Source: Agrostemma githago (taxonomy: Eukaryota > Streptophyta > Magnoliopsida > Caryophyllales > Caryophyllaceae). From it: 64,000 nucleotides of DNA. The notes under the pieces are model-generated. The model was not told the origin of the DNA and made no database searches. It saw nothing but the letters and a program-made list of their open reading frames with translations. This document shows, in pieces, positions 45,189 to 58,619 of this stretch; the first letter of the stretch is position 1, and each line of letters starts with the position of its first letter. The position numbers and the translations under genes were made by a program. The stretch is taken from contig OY288257.1 of the NCBI GenBank assembly GCA_958450325.1, positions 16,263,873-16,327,872 of the forward strand, read 5' to 3'.

Positions 45189-48100
45189 CGCCCCCTCAGT
45201 CGAAGCGGGAGTGGAGCGAACGCAAAGACTGGATCGGAAGGCTTCAAATTAAACAGCTGTGAGGGAAGATCTTTGGTGAATATATCTTCATATTGACGAT
45301 TAGAAGGTACGTGTAGGACACGCACGTGACCAAGAGCAACTTTATCCCGAACAAAGTGTATATCAATTTCAATATGTTTGGTGCGCTGGTGTTGAACGGA
45401 ATTAGAAGACATATAGACAACACTTATGTTATCACAATATACTAGTGTGGCCTTAGGCAAAGGACAATGTAACTCAAAAAGAAGTTGTCGTAACCAGCAA
45501 CATTCAGCAACAACATTAGCAACGGCACGATATTCAGCCTCGACACTAGAGCGAGAGACGGTAGACTGTCGTTTAGAGGACCAAGAGAGAATATTATTAC
45601 CCAAAAATACACAAAATCAAGAAGTGGAGCGACGTGTATCAGGGCAGCCAACCCAATCAGCATCAGTATATGCGGTGAGACCAGAAGTATCTGATTTGTA
45701 TAATTGAAGGTCGTAGTGTTGTGTGCCTTTTACATATCGTAATATACGTTTCAAGGCCTGGTAATGAATCTCACATGGAGAATGCATAAAGAGACACACT
45801 TGTTGTACGACATAGCTAAGATCCGGACGAGTGAACGTAAGATATTGAAGCGTGCCTGCAAGACTTCGATACAAAGAAGGGTCGAACATGGGAGAATCGA
45901 TTGATGAAGACATTTTAGCCTTAGTGTTGACCGGTGTAGAAACAGGGTTGCAATTACTCATATTTGCTTTTTCGAGAATCTCTGCGGCATACTTACTCTG
46001 AGATAAGAAGAAACCAGAAGAATTACGGGTAACAGACACCCCCAGAAAATAATGCAGAGGACCCAAGTCCTTCATTGAAAACTCACCACTAAGCGTAGAA
46101 ATAATGCGTCGTAATAAATTTGTGGAGGAGGCTGCAAGTATAATATCATCCACATACAACAAGAGATATGCAGTATGTTGACCAGAATGATAAATAAATA
46201 AGGAGGAGTCTGACTTACTACTCAAAAGCCAAGTTGAGTGAGATGGGAAGCAAAACGTTGATACCAAGCTCGAGGAGCTTGATTAAGACCATAAAGCGCT
46301 CGATTGAGTTTACAAACATGATGAGGATTAATGGGGTCCTAAAATCCAGAAGGTTGCTCACAATACACAGTCTCATTTAAGAAGCCATGCAAAAAGGCAT
46401 TATTCACGTCGAGTTGGTGAACTACCCATGATTTTGATAAGGCCAAATTTAAGACAGTGCGTATAGTAGCAGGCTTAATTACCGGGCTGAAAGTCTCATC
46501 ATAGTCAACTCTTGGCTCTTGAGTGAAACCACGAACCACCCATCGAGCTTTGTAACGCTCCAAAGAGCCATCATAATTATACTTGTGCCTAAAAATCCAC
46601 TTGCCATTCACAACATTAGTATTAGAAGGACGAGGAACCAGATCCCAAGTCTTATTCTTAACTAAAGCAGTAAACTCTTCGACCATAGCGTGATGCCAAT
46701 TAGGGTCCTTAAGGACAGAGCGATAATTTGTAGGGATGGGTGAGAGAGAAGTGACAAAGAGATTCATGCGGTTTGTGGGTTAGAAGATACCATGTTGAGC
46801 ACGAGTTCTCATAGGATGAGTGGGTAAAGGAGGAGAGGGGGGTTGAGGAGGTGATGGCGACGGTTGTGTTGTGAGAGGAGATGGGGAAGGCTGATCTCTG
46901 GGTGGGGGGAATGAGGGGGAGTAGGTGGTGGCGGTGGTGGGGGAGGAGTAGAAAATAAGTCAAAGTGGGTAAGGAGAGAGGAGCTTCTTGGGAGTGCGAT
47001 TCTGGAGAGCTTTTGTGGGTAAGAGATTAAGGAGATGAACAACATGAAATAAGGCTTCAACCCAGTATTCAGGAGGCATTTTAGCTTGTATGAGGAGTGT
47101 GCGCACTATATTGTTGATGGTTCGAATCATCCTTTTTCCGCTTTACCATTTTGTTGAGAAGTGTAAGGGCAGGAGAGACGGAAAATGGAACCATGAGCTA
47201 GCATGTTCTGATGACAGGAATTATTGAGATACTCACGACCATTATCCATGTACCAAGTTCCATTTGGAGGGGGCTGTAGGGTCATTGTATCAAAGGCTTG
47301 AACTAGAGCTTGAGGTTCCATAGCTTGTCCATGTGGCCACTGCACGGTAGGCGAGGATGCATAAAAGGCATGTGGTTGTTGTGGCGAAGGAGAATTTGAG
47401 GGGATAGTGGTGGCAACTAAACCTTGTCCAAAAGGATTGCTGGAGAAGGAAGCTTGCCGTTGAGATGGTTGAGGTCCTGGTCCTAGCAAACCTGGCTGCA
47501 TAGAAGGAGAAAAACAAAAAGAAGGACCATTGTTCCATCCGGATTGATTTCCGTGGTAGTTATAGTTCTGACCCCTATAGAAATTTCCGTTATAGCCACC
47601 ACGAAAATTACCATTCCCACGTCCACGGTTTCCTCGCCAATTATTTCGACCACCATGCCACCCCCCGCGAAAGCCGCCGGACTTGTTATTTTTCCAATGG
47701 GGGTTGTTATTAGAGTGAGAATTCTGTTCAATTTGGGTAGAGGGGGTGACACTATTTCTTGTAACAGTGAGGGCAGTAGCAGGCTGAAGAGAATTAGTGG
47801 TATTGTTCTCAGAAATTCGTTTTTTTTTTCCATAAGGAGCAGACCCATAACATTTAAGAATGAGGGTAGAGGATTTTGAAGAGGCAAGACCTTAGCAAGA
47901 GTGGCATATTCAGAGGGTAACCCACGCAATAATTGTAACACAAATTCATCCTCGGTGATTTGACGACCGACAGCTATAAGAGACCTCGATAATGATTGTA
48001 ATCGTTCACAATACTGAGTTATGGTGAGATTACCTTTTTGGAGATTGTATAACTCATCGCTTAGTTGTAGCGCCCGAGAATCTTTGTGGTCATTGAATAT

Positions 48101-48430
48101 GGAATCGATTTTGGTCCATATTTCATGAGCAATAGCCTTCTTTTTAATCAGCATAGTTCGAACCGTAGGCGAAAGAGTAGCATAAATCCATGATAGAACG
48201 ATCGAATCCAGTCGCTTCCAGGTTGAATCAGTGTCACCGATCGGAACAGAGGTGCCGTCAAGATGTCCGCCAACTAGATAACTTTCACAATGAACTTCAA
48301 AAAGAAGTTACCAGGTTTCATAAGCCGAATCATCAAGAGTCAATTTGGTTGAGACGTGATTGTGTATATTACTATCAGTGAAAGCGGGTTGAAGAGGTGT
48401 ATGGGTAGGAATTGCATTTTCGCCTGACAT
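45170..48430 (-). pseudogene. Copia B gag-pol with a protease-integrase deletion
   Basis: It starts at ATG 48430 (MSGENAIPTHTPLQPAF). Gag follows (LFEVHCESYLVGGHLDGT, then LQLSDELYNLQKGNLTI), broken by a stop at 48308-48310. Gag's C-terminal part leads to TWYMD, normally the protease start, which is joined directly to NGREYLNNS of the integrase core, so the protease body and integrase N-half are missing. Integrase continues (CPYTSQQNGKAEKG, YWVEALFHVVHLLNLLP) in shifted frames. RT (WIFRHKYNYDGSLERYKARW, FLHGFLNETVYCEQPSGF, YVDDIILAAS) has a stop at 46339-46341 and a frame change near 46222. RNase H (ADWVGCPDTRRSTS, EAEYRAVA, HIEIDIHFVRDKV) has a stop at 45615-45617. The frame runs on into the 3' LTR. 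Confidence 0.85.
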
Positions 48431-48471
48431 GTTGATGAAATTGAGGATTGATTAAAAGATATCTGAAATTG

Positions 48472-48476
48472 AAAGG
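48472..48476. repeat. GypB target duplication, left copy (AAAGG)
   Basis: AAAGG precedes the GypB LTR and is repeated at 63687-63691. Confidence 0.95.
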
Positions 48477-51062
48477 TGTAGACACCCGCATTTTGACTGC
48501 CAGGTGTCTATGCCAGTTTCCAAAAAATACCCGATGATGATCGGACGCTAACGTGTTTCTACGCGCACGGATATGGGCTCAAAACCATTAGTTGTTGGCT
48601 AATGCACTTACGGATTACAAATCTCACAAAACTGACCTCAAATTTAGGCCCAGTGGGTCGTTTCTAGTCAAACAAGACTAATTTGTGTCAAAACCGACAC
48701 CAGAAATAAAACCAACTTTTAACGATTGAGTCAACCCCGGTCAAAGTCGTTTCCGAGACACATAAAAACAGCCACACAAACATCAAAAAACCAGTCCAAA
48801 TACAAAACCCATCAAATGTCCGATCCACGGTCCAAAACATTGGACCCGCGCGACCCAGCCAATCCACTCGATCGAGTGCTCCACTCACTCAATCGAGTGG
48901 GCCCTCATTCAGGCCCGACTGCAGGCGCGCTGGGCCACTCGACCGAGTCAGCCAGTTACTCGGTCGAGTAACCCTAGTCGGGGATGCATAGCCTAGCCTA
49001 TATATACACCCCCATGCACACACTTCAAGACAACTTTTTGATCATCCTTTCTACCCTAATCAAACCTTAATACTACACTTGCAAGCCCTAACCCTAGATT
49101 AGGAGACAAACCCTAAACCACCACAACTTAGCTTACATCTCGAAACTCCCGTGCAAGTCGCCACTACGAGTCCCGTCCGAGAATAAGAAACATGTAGGTT
49201 GAGGGTGCCAAAACCTGATCTTTTCTCTCTTCTCCTTCTCTCTCGCGTCGCACATCGTCTATGTCGTTGTCTCGTTTTTTTTTTACTTTATTCGCATCCT
49301 AATATCGTTAATATCACTAGTTTTAAAAGACACTAAAATACTTGTGAATTTGTGTTGAGTGTGAGTGATGGTGGGATAAGGAAACCCGAATATACAAGAG
49401 TATTGCACTCAGCGTTGCCGGTCGCTTATCCCATCACCCCGATCACTTGATTATTGAAACAAGTCAATTTAAATAATAATTCATTTTATTTTCGTTTTCA
49501 TCATCATTCAAATCGCATATTTGCATCAATTCTCAAAACAAGTGTTTCTTTTAATAAGGGTCGAAACCCGTTGACGTGGATCCGACATCACATAATCCCA
49601 AGGGATTCATTACGTTGTCGGAGAAGCTGAGGGAATCAAGTCTTTCCAATCAAGTAAAGTGTCGATCCGTTAGATGCGATACCAATTCCGTAATTGGATG
49701 TTGAATCTAATGATCTAGTCAAATAAATTAACTAACGCGATTTTCGTTGATGCTAAAATAATTGTCATACAATTCGTTAGAATTACGACATTATTAAACG
49801 CGGAGGAAATCTATTCATATCGCGATAGTTAACTTAAAACGACTTAAAGCGATTTTCTTTTGTTTCCACTCTAATATCCCATATCGATTCGCTAATCGGA
49901 TGTGGGATATGACGAGTATCGAAGTTAAGTCTCGAGTATAAATTCCATAATATTTATGCCCGATTCAACAAGCTCATCGAATTATCAAAAATCAAAAGTA
50001 ATTTCGAAATCGATAATAAAATTGCGAGCGAATCCCAGTTCGTACAGGGGGCACTCAACCGAGTGCCAAGCCCACTCGGTCGAGTGGCACCCCAAAAACC
50101 GAAACCGAATGTATTTTCGACCTCCACTCGGTCGAGTCTCACAGTGACTCGGTCGAGTGGCAACGTACTCGGTCGAGTTGGGCAATAAATCGATCGAGCA
50201 TGATCTAAAATACGGGACAGAAGCGTTTTCAGAGGTCCACTCGATCGAGTCCTACAATGACTCGGTCGAGTGGCCCTTTATCACGTCAAAACCGTGAGTC
50301 CTACATCGTTTTCTAGTTTCGATAATATTTTTATGACTTAGGTCAACGCGTGTCAAATTAATCACGTGTATTATTACTTTTTCAAAAACCATGCACCACA
50401 TTTATATTATTCAATATCATTCAATAATTTGCAAACCGTTATTTATCGTCATACCGTTACTAACCGTTTGTTCTTTTGTCGATTTAATTCTCGATTATTT
50501 TATTGTACTAAAATGAACCCGCATGCTAAAATACAACTTTGACGTTAATTTTAGTTGCATTAAATTGACATAGAAACCCATTCAATTCCTCACATGCTTA
50601 GGGAAAACAATGTTTGCATAAGCATTTTCATCGTTCAACTAACGCGCGTATTCAAAAATCATTCGATATCTTAGTAGAGGCCGCTAATGTGCGGGCGGGG
50701 TTGGGTGTCCTTTGTGGGCTTCTTAACACGTACCCTCACCCCTTACTCAGAACCTCGGTTTCCGGATGCCCGAAACCGTTGGCGCACGAGAGTCATTCAA
50801 TACACGATAACCGGTAGTGACGGTATCGGTATCGCACTGCAAAGGGACGAGCCCAATAAACTCTGACATTGGAAATGGGCCGTATTTTGTATACGGCCCA
50901 CTATGACATAGAGTGGGTTCGAACGGGCCCGAACTCCCACAAAGTTTAGTGGCGACTCCACTTCGATTTAAATTTCAATTCGATCCATTCTCATATGGAG
51001 ATTCATTCGCCTCCCCAAACCCGCGCGTGGCCGCGTCGGGGTAGACCTATGTCATGTCCACA
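48477..51062 (+). repeat. GypB 5' LTR
   Basis: 2586 bp, TGTAGACACCC to CATGTCCACA. TATA box at 48999-49006, dyad pairs upstream at 48866/48887 and 48937/48958 (both 21 bp), more pairs at about 50053-50270, and telobox-like CCCTAA words at about 49060-49120. It lacks the AAT array of GypA. Confidence 0.92.
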
Positions 51063-51065
51063 ATA

Positions 51066-51083
51066 TGGCGACTCCGCTGGGGA
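51066..51083 (+). promoter_or_regulatory. GypB primer-binding site
   Basis: TGGCGACTCCGCTGGGGA, identical to the GypA site, three bases after the LTR. Confidence 0.8.
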
Positions 51084-52139
51084 TTAACTGATGCGTGACT
51101 TACAATCGGCATCCTCAGGGTGAGACTCGAATAGAAATCGTTTGACTAGTACAATACGCGTTTTAGTTTTACGGTTCATGCATAACCCATATTTTCCCGG
51201 GCCGGTACTCTCGACCGACGTCCCACTATACCGTGATGTACTCCAATATGGATATGTCAAAGGTGTCCATAGTCGATTCGAGTGGGTTTCGCGGCATGTT
51301 CTAAGATCAACTCGACTTAGGAAGTCCGTCCCGATCAACGTCTAGACTATGTGCACTGGTATAGACCCTCTATAGACCGACCGAGACTTAGTGAAAAGCA
51401 TACATAGCGTCGTTATAATGCTTGCGTGACTATGTGCTACTTGGTTTCCGAGTCGTTTTCAAAAACCTCAACTTTTCAAAAATACATCTTTTTCAAGACA
51501 TCCAATTTCAAAACCCGGGACGTATACCGAATTTAGGACTTATGATTTTACTCAAAACATCCTATTTCTAGCCGGTATTCTGCCCATTTCAAAACTCGAA
51601 AACACTTTCGAATTTTCAAATTTGTGGCCCGATGAACTTTCCGATTTTTTTCGAAAAAATCGGGCCGTTCCCCGAGTTTTCTCGGACTTTCCAAAAACAA
51701 TTCATTTTCAAAACCTTCCTCTCCTTAGGACTTCCCGTATTTAGCAGTGTCGGGTCGTGTCTTAAGTCGTCGAAGTCTCTAGCTTCGAAACTCTCTCGAT
51801 CTTACATCACGAGTTTCTTCCCTATCCCAGTCCGCCTTGTTAGACTAAGGCAAGGCCCACCTACGTAGGACGTACTCCTACAAAGGAGGGCCCGTTTACA
51901 CAATCGAGTCCAAAGTCTGGGGATGTCTCACGTGAACCTTCTTTCGAACAGAACTCGGCCCACCCGCCGATTCCTAAGGAAGGCCCACCTTTCACAAGTC
52001 ACCCGTCTAGGTGTCTTTTCCGAGTCATTTCCCTTTTCAGTCTTGTTCGGGATGTACTTTCTATTCCGGGATTCGAGCTAGTTTCTGATCACGCGGTGTT
52101 CTTACAGATAGGCCACCCGAGACCAGATATCAACGCAAG
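51084..52139 (+). other. GypB leader
   Basis: Contains one 81-bp motif (about 51500-51600) and an open frame ending at 51868 that stays aligned with the GypA leader frame over its last 50 or so codons. TTCTTACAG lies just before gag, as in GypA. Otherwise it is non-coding. Confidence 0.45.
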
Positions 52140-55100
52140 ACGGACGAATTGAAAGACGCGTTGACCAAGATCGAGACTCAACTGACTACCATCCAGGTTA
52201 GCCAAGCGACCTTAGCCACCCCTGTGAGTGCCGTTGTTCGCAGGCTCGAGGAACAGGTTCATCTGTCAACGAACAACTCGATCCACACCGAAAATGCTCG
52301 TTCCTACTCACCTTTGAATGACGAGCTACCTGCTAACCTCAACCTTACGGGAATTCCAATGTTTGAGGGTACTGAAGATCCGGTCCACCACATCCGGGCT
52401 TTCAAGGATTTCATGGCGGTCAAAGGGGTGAAGTCCACCATGTTTACGCACTTATTCCCTTCCTCCCTTGAAAAGCACCCCAAGGCCTGGTACTACAGGC
52501 TTGATTCCAAGAAATATAAGACTTGGGATGATGTGGCGACTGAATTTGCTCGGAATTACGCCGATAATACCGAGATCCAGACTACAATGCGTACTCTGGA
52601 AGTGATGGCCCAAGAGCCCAAAGAAGGGTTCACAAAATATCTCCAAAGATGGCGGGCCGAAAGTGGGAAACTGGTTGATAAGCCCAGCGAAAAGGTGCTA
52701 GTGGAGGCCTTTGTCAAGAACCTCCTCCCGTCCTACCGGGTCCATCTCCGGTATGCTATCATCCCAAATTTTGCCGCCCTTACTGAAATGGGCACAAGAA
52801 TCGAGGATGACCTAAGGTTAGAGAGCCTGACTAAGGCCTCTACCAAAGGATATCAAGGGCTTAGTTCATCTTCGAGCAAGCCCACACCTGCAGCTGCAAC
52901 TCGCAGCATCTTCGATGAGGTTAATCTGCTTGACACCTCATCCAAAAAGAATACGCCAAATCGGGTATTCACGGATATAGGGACTACCTATACCTACGCC
53001 TTACAAAGGCTATCTTCAAAAGGCATTATCCAACCAATAGGCCCGACTCCCGAGCTTCCAGTGGAGAAAAGGCCCAAGAGCTACAATGTTCAGGCCTATT
53101 GCCAATATCACCGAGGTAATGGGCATGACACGAAAAAATGTTGGAAGCTGAAGCATCTGATCCAAGATCTGATTGAAAGCGGGAAAATACCGTTGCCCGG
53201 AGACAAGCCGAGTAACAAGGAAAACCCGTTCAGTGCCCATGCTATATTTACCGGGGAAGTAATCGACTGCTCACACCTCATTTCCCCCTATATCCCACAA
53301 ATTAACGGGATATGGTTCGATGATGAGGAAGATGTATACTTAGCAAAAGGGGAAGCTATCCCCATCACTAGTGAAGAGGTTCGAAAGGCTAAGTCCAAGG
53401 CCTTAGCCACCAACCACCTCGCCACCGCCGGGCGCTCTACCACAACAACCGTCACTGAACCTGCCAGGACGGGTCCTACCCCCGAAGAACCGAGCAACGA
53501 CGCGGCCTTGGTTCAGCAATTGAAGAGGGTTCGAGCTGACTTAACCATATGGCAACATCTGGTTAGCTCACAAGCACATCGGGAAGCACTGACTAAGGCT
53601 CTCGATGAAATTAAGGTCGACTCACAGGTTACCCCCACTGAAATGGTAGCCACTATCATGCCTTATCTCAAATCCAAGAAAGAAGGCCCACTCATAACCT
53701 TCTCTGAGTCCGATCTTCCACCATTTGGGGCCGCCCATAACCTGGCCCTCTACATCATGGTCATTTGCCGAGGGAAGTACCTCCCGATGACCCTAATTGA
53801 TGACGGATCTGCCGTGAATGTCCTACCTCTAAGGACCGCTAAAGCCATCGGCATCACCGATGCCGATTACCTCCCGACGGCACAGACTACCCAGGCTTTC
53901 GACGGAAGCCCAAAACCAGTTGCCGGGGCCGTTAAGCTGACAATAATAACAGGCCCAATCGAGAAAGAATTGGAATTCAGGTGATTGATGTGACCTCATC
54001 CTTCAATCTCCTACTAGGAAGGCCTTGGATCCATGCAGTCAAGGCCGTATCCTCTACCCTCCACCGAAAAGTCAAGATACCACTTCAAGACGGTATCATC
54101 ACATTGGAGGCGACCCCCATGACTGTGGCTAGCTGCAATGCCACAAGCCGGGCCGAAGCACGAGGATTCGATTTCGTGGGTATGATCGAAGAAGAATATC
54201 TCTTCAGGCCTTACTTCACCACTAGCATCAACACGATGCTACAAAACTTGGGCTACTTACCGGGGGCTACCTCGAGGCTATATCTTCCAGCTGGGAAGAT
54301 TATTGAGGTCCTAGACGATGGCGAATCACAGTTCGGATTGGGGTATGCTATAACCCCGGAAAACGTGGTCCGGGCCGGTATCCACAAGGCCACCAACATC
54401 CTCAAGGGTACTTACTTAGGCCCTTATAGCCCGAAACTAACCGATTACTTTGTTACCCCAGTTTTCGGAGCTATTCAAGTGGGCCTCTACCAACCCACCA
54501 TCACATATCCCGAGACCAAAATGGCTCGGGAATGCAATTTCATCCCCGATGATATATTAACCATTGTCCAGGCCGAGTCCGAGAAAGGTGAAAGCAACTC
54601 TGAGCCCGTACTGGGGCTCCTATTTGGGGAAGACAAGGCCGTCCCTGCTCCAAAGGATGATTTGGTCAACCTGATCCTTCGCAGCGATCGGTTTGACCAA
54701 ACTAAGCTAATCTCCGAGGTGAGTGCGGACACCGGGAAAAGGGCCTGGAAGAAGACCATCAAGTGGACCGACGGTCAAGGACGGGTCTACAAGCTGACCA
54801 CCAGCGAGGGAGACATGCCGGACTCCGAGTCTGAGTCCGAGTCTGAGTCTGAGTCAGAGTCAGAGTCGGAGTCGGAGTCCAAGTCTAGAGGGTCTGGTGC
54901 TAGAGTCCAATCTCTAACCCCTCTTCCCTTAGCCACGGGAGTCTCGGGGCCTGTCCCGAGAGCACTCCCAATCCCGCCACTGACCAACGATCAGATGGCC
55001 GCTCTATTCGAGCTTTTCTCAAAATTTACTATTAATAATAATAACGAAAACCGTTCTGCTTACGACTTGTCGTATTTCCAAAATTCTTCCAATTTCAAAA

Positions 55101-58100
55101 ATTTTATATGCAATGACATTGAGAAACCCGACGAACAGGTAACTCTGCCTCCGCATCTGATCGAGCAGCTCGAACAAAAGGAATCCCGAAATCCGGTAAT
55201 TGAAGAAACTGAGTCCATTAATGTGGGAACCACTTTAGAGCCCCAGATGCTTAAGTTGGGCCTATCCTTAGATTCCGAGGAGAGAAAACAATTCACAAAC
55301 CTCCTCTAGGAATTCAAAGACGTCTTCGCATGGTCCTACAAGGACATGCAGGAAATAGATCGGGAAATAGCTGAACACTGTATACCCATCAAAGATGGGT
55401 GTAAACCGGTAAAACAGAAGCTCCGAAGAATGAAGCCCGAATGGTCTCTCAAAGTCAAAGAAGAGGTAGACAAACAATTCAAAGCGGGCTTTATACAAGT
55501 GTCTGAATATCCAGACTGGGTCACAAACATCGTGCCGGTACCCAAGAAGGACGACAAGGTGCAGGTATGTGTGGACTTCCGGGACCTTAACAAGGCCAGC
55601 CCAAAAGATGATTTTCCGTTGCCACACATCGATATACTGGTGGATAACACGGACGATCACGCCCTTCTATCATTCATGGACGGGTATGCCGGATACAATC
55701 AAATCAAAATGGCAGAAGACGATACGAGTAAGACCACCTTCATTACACCTTGGGGTACTTACTGTTACACCGTTATGCCATTTGGGCTTATCAACGCCGG
55801 GGCCACTTATCAACGGACCGCCACCACTTTGTTACACGATATGATGCATAAGGAAGTGGAGGTTTATGTGGACGACATGATCGTCAAGTCCAAGGACCGA
55901 AGCGGGCACATCTCGGCCCTAAGTTCTTCACTAGACTGCGTAAGTACAATATGAGGTTGAACCCTCAGAAATGCAGTTTTGGGGTAACGTCAGGCAAATT
56001 ACTGGGCCATATCGTTAGCCAACGCGGCATCGAGGTCGACCCAGCTAAAATCAAAGCTATCACCGAGATGCAACCACCCACGACCGAAAAAGAAATAAGG
56101 GGGTTTCTCTGGAAAGTCCAATACATCAGCCGGTTTATCTCAAAGTTAACCATGGTATGCGAGCCCATTTTCAAGAAACTGAAGATAGGAGAGCGGGTAC
56201 TATGTGACGATAAATGTCAAACGGCTTTTGACAAAATCAAAGGAGATTCTGTCTGCTCTGCCAGTATTAATGTCACCTCAACCCGGTTTGCCTTTGTCGT
56301 TATACCTGACAACGACCGAGACAGCCATGGGGGCTATGCTGGCCCAGACGGTCGATTCGGAAGAACGGGCTATTTACTACATCAGTAAAAAGTTCCTGGA
56401 ATAAGAATGCAAGTACACGATGCTCGAGAAAACGTGCCTAGCTTTGGTTTGGGCCACTAAAAAGCTCTGACATTACATGCTCAGTCACGAGGTCCATGTA
56501 TTAACAAAAATGGATCCTATCAAGTACCTGTTCGAGAAGCCCATCCTCAATGGCAGGATGTCCAAATGGACTTTAATGATATCTAAGTTCGACCTCAAGT
56601 TTGTACCATTAAAAGCCATCAAAGGCCGGGTAGTAGCCGAGTTCCTCGCCGATAGCCCGATATCTGAAGAAAGCCACACCGATACTTGGGCCTTTCCTGA
56701 TGAAGACATATTCCATACCGACACCGAGACATGGGATCTGTATTTTGATGGGGCGTCCAATTTCCGAGGATTTGGAGTCGGGATTCTGCTAATCTCACCA
56801 CAAGGGGAGCACACCCCGTTATCCATCAAATTGGACTTTGATGTGACCAATAACGCAGCCGAATACGAAGCATGCATTCACGGGTTGCAAGCCGCCGCTG
56901 ATTTAGGGGTAACAACCTCCGGGTCCACGGTGTCTCATCACTGGTCATCAATCAAGCACTCCAGAAATGGAAAACTCGGAACGCCAATCTCGTGGCTTAC
57001 CAAGCACGAGTACGGGTTCTAGAGAAACAATTCCAGAAAGTGGAATATATCTATCTGCCTCGGGAAGAAAATCAATTCGCAGATGCACTTTCCAAATTAG
57101 CATCCCTGCTAAATATCCCGGAGCATCTGACTACCATGCCGATCTGCGTTGAAAGACGGTCCGAGCCGGCTTACATCCACGCCATCCAGGATATCGATAT
57201 AGCTGACCAAGAACCTTGGTATCAGGCCGTCCTAACCTACTTGACAACGGGAGAATATCCCCCGGGAACTGAAAACCGGGCCAAGAAGGCCTTGCGAAGA
57301 TTGGCGACCCAATTTGTTCGTACGGACGACGGGCAGTTATACAAAAAGACGGCCCAGGGGGCTCTCCTCCTATGTATCGATAAAATACAGGCTGAAAAGG
57401 TCATGTCAGAAGTACATGATGGTGAGAATGGTCCGCATATGAACGCCCATATGCTATCCCGAAAAATCATGAGGCTCGGGTATTATTGGAACACCATGGA
57501 AGCAAACTGTCAGTTATATGTCAAGCACTGCCATAACTGTCAGATCTTTGCCAACGTACAACTTATGCCATCTTCCCTATTATATACCATGACATCACCA
57601 TGGCCATTTTCGACATGGGGTATTGACATAGTTGGAAAGGTACACCCTTCCGGGACGGGAGGTCATTGCTTCATTTTAGTGGCCATCGACTATTTCACCA
57701 AATGGGTCGAAGCCGAGTCATATCGTGTCTTGAACGCCAAGCACGTGGCCAAATTTATCCAGAATAAGATCATATGCCGATACGGGATCCCACACGAATT
57801 CATCAGTGATCACGGGACCCACTTTCAAGCTGAAACCGCTACGTTGATAGCAAAATACAAAATTCAGCGGCATACATCTTCGCCATACCGACCCCAAACA
57901 AATGGAGCGGTAGAAACGGCCAATAAAACAATTGTCACCATACTTAAAAAGATGGCTGAGAATTATCGGGACTGGCCCGACAAAATACCCTTTGCCCTAT
58001 GGGGGTATCGGACTTCAATCCGCACCGCAACTGGGGCAACTCCATATTATTTGACGTATGGAATGGAAGCGGTCCAACCGGTCGAGCTAGAAGTACCATC

Positions 58101-58217
58101 TCTCAGGATTTTACTTGAAAGCCAAGTGCCGGAGGGGCAGTGATGCTGACAGACCTGGACGGGAACGAGTTCGTCAACCCGACCAACTTGGACCAGCTAA
58201 AGCGCTACTACCCATAA
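52140..58217 (+). pseudogene. GypB gag-pol polyprotein, multiply disrupted
   Basis: It has the same domain order as GypA. The gag start ATG is ACG here (52140). Lesions relative to GypA, in order: one-base deletion near 53978 after protease; TAG at 55307-55309; four-base deletion near 55921 just after RT YVDDM; one-base insertion near 56241; stops at 56402-56404 and 56468-56470 in the RT-linked RNase H; one-base deletion near 56911 in the archaeal-type RNase H; and loss of about 250 bp near 58133, removing most of the integrase C-terminal region (QVPE joined to GGAVMLTDL-like sequence). Gag, the knuckle (CQYHRGNGHDTKKC), protease (LIDDGSAVNVLP) and integrase acidic motifs (WGIDIVGK, FISDHGTHF, NGAVETANK) are readable. 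The acidic Ser-Glu repeat (about 54824-54880) is longer than in GypA. Confidence 0.9.
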
Positions 58218-58619
58218 ACCCAATCTCAATGTCATTTGCAAAATTTTATAAAAATTTGTCTTTTTATAAATTCTCAAAAATTATAGACATGTCAATAAGT
58301 TAGAATTAACTATTCTACTGTCGCGCATCTCGAACTAATAGTCTTGATGTATTTCGAAAATTGCAAAAAAAATCATATTTTGGAACTACGTTTGGTTTGA
58401 TTCCGCTAATCGTGGATACGTAGGCAACCCCTCAAAAGGGTACAACCACTGCAATAATGAAAGACGGGAACGGTATTCAATAATATATCTTTTATTAAAA
58501 TCCCGATCAACTCAGGAATTACAAAAAAAAAAAAAAAAAAAAACGCCGGAATCGGCAAACATACAAAAAATCACACCACTAAAATAGTAATAATATTCAA
58601 ATAATAAAAATTAAGGAGA

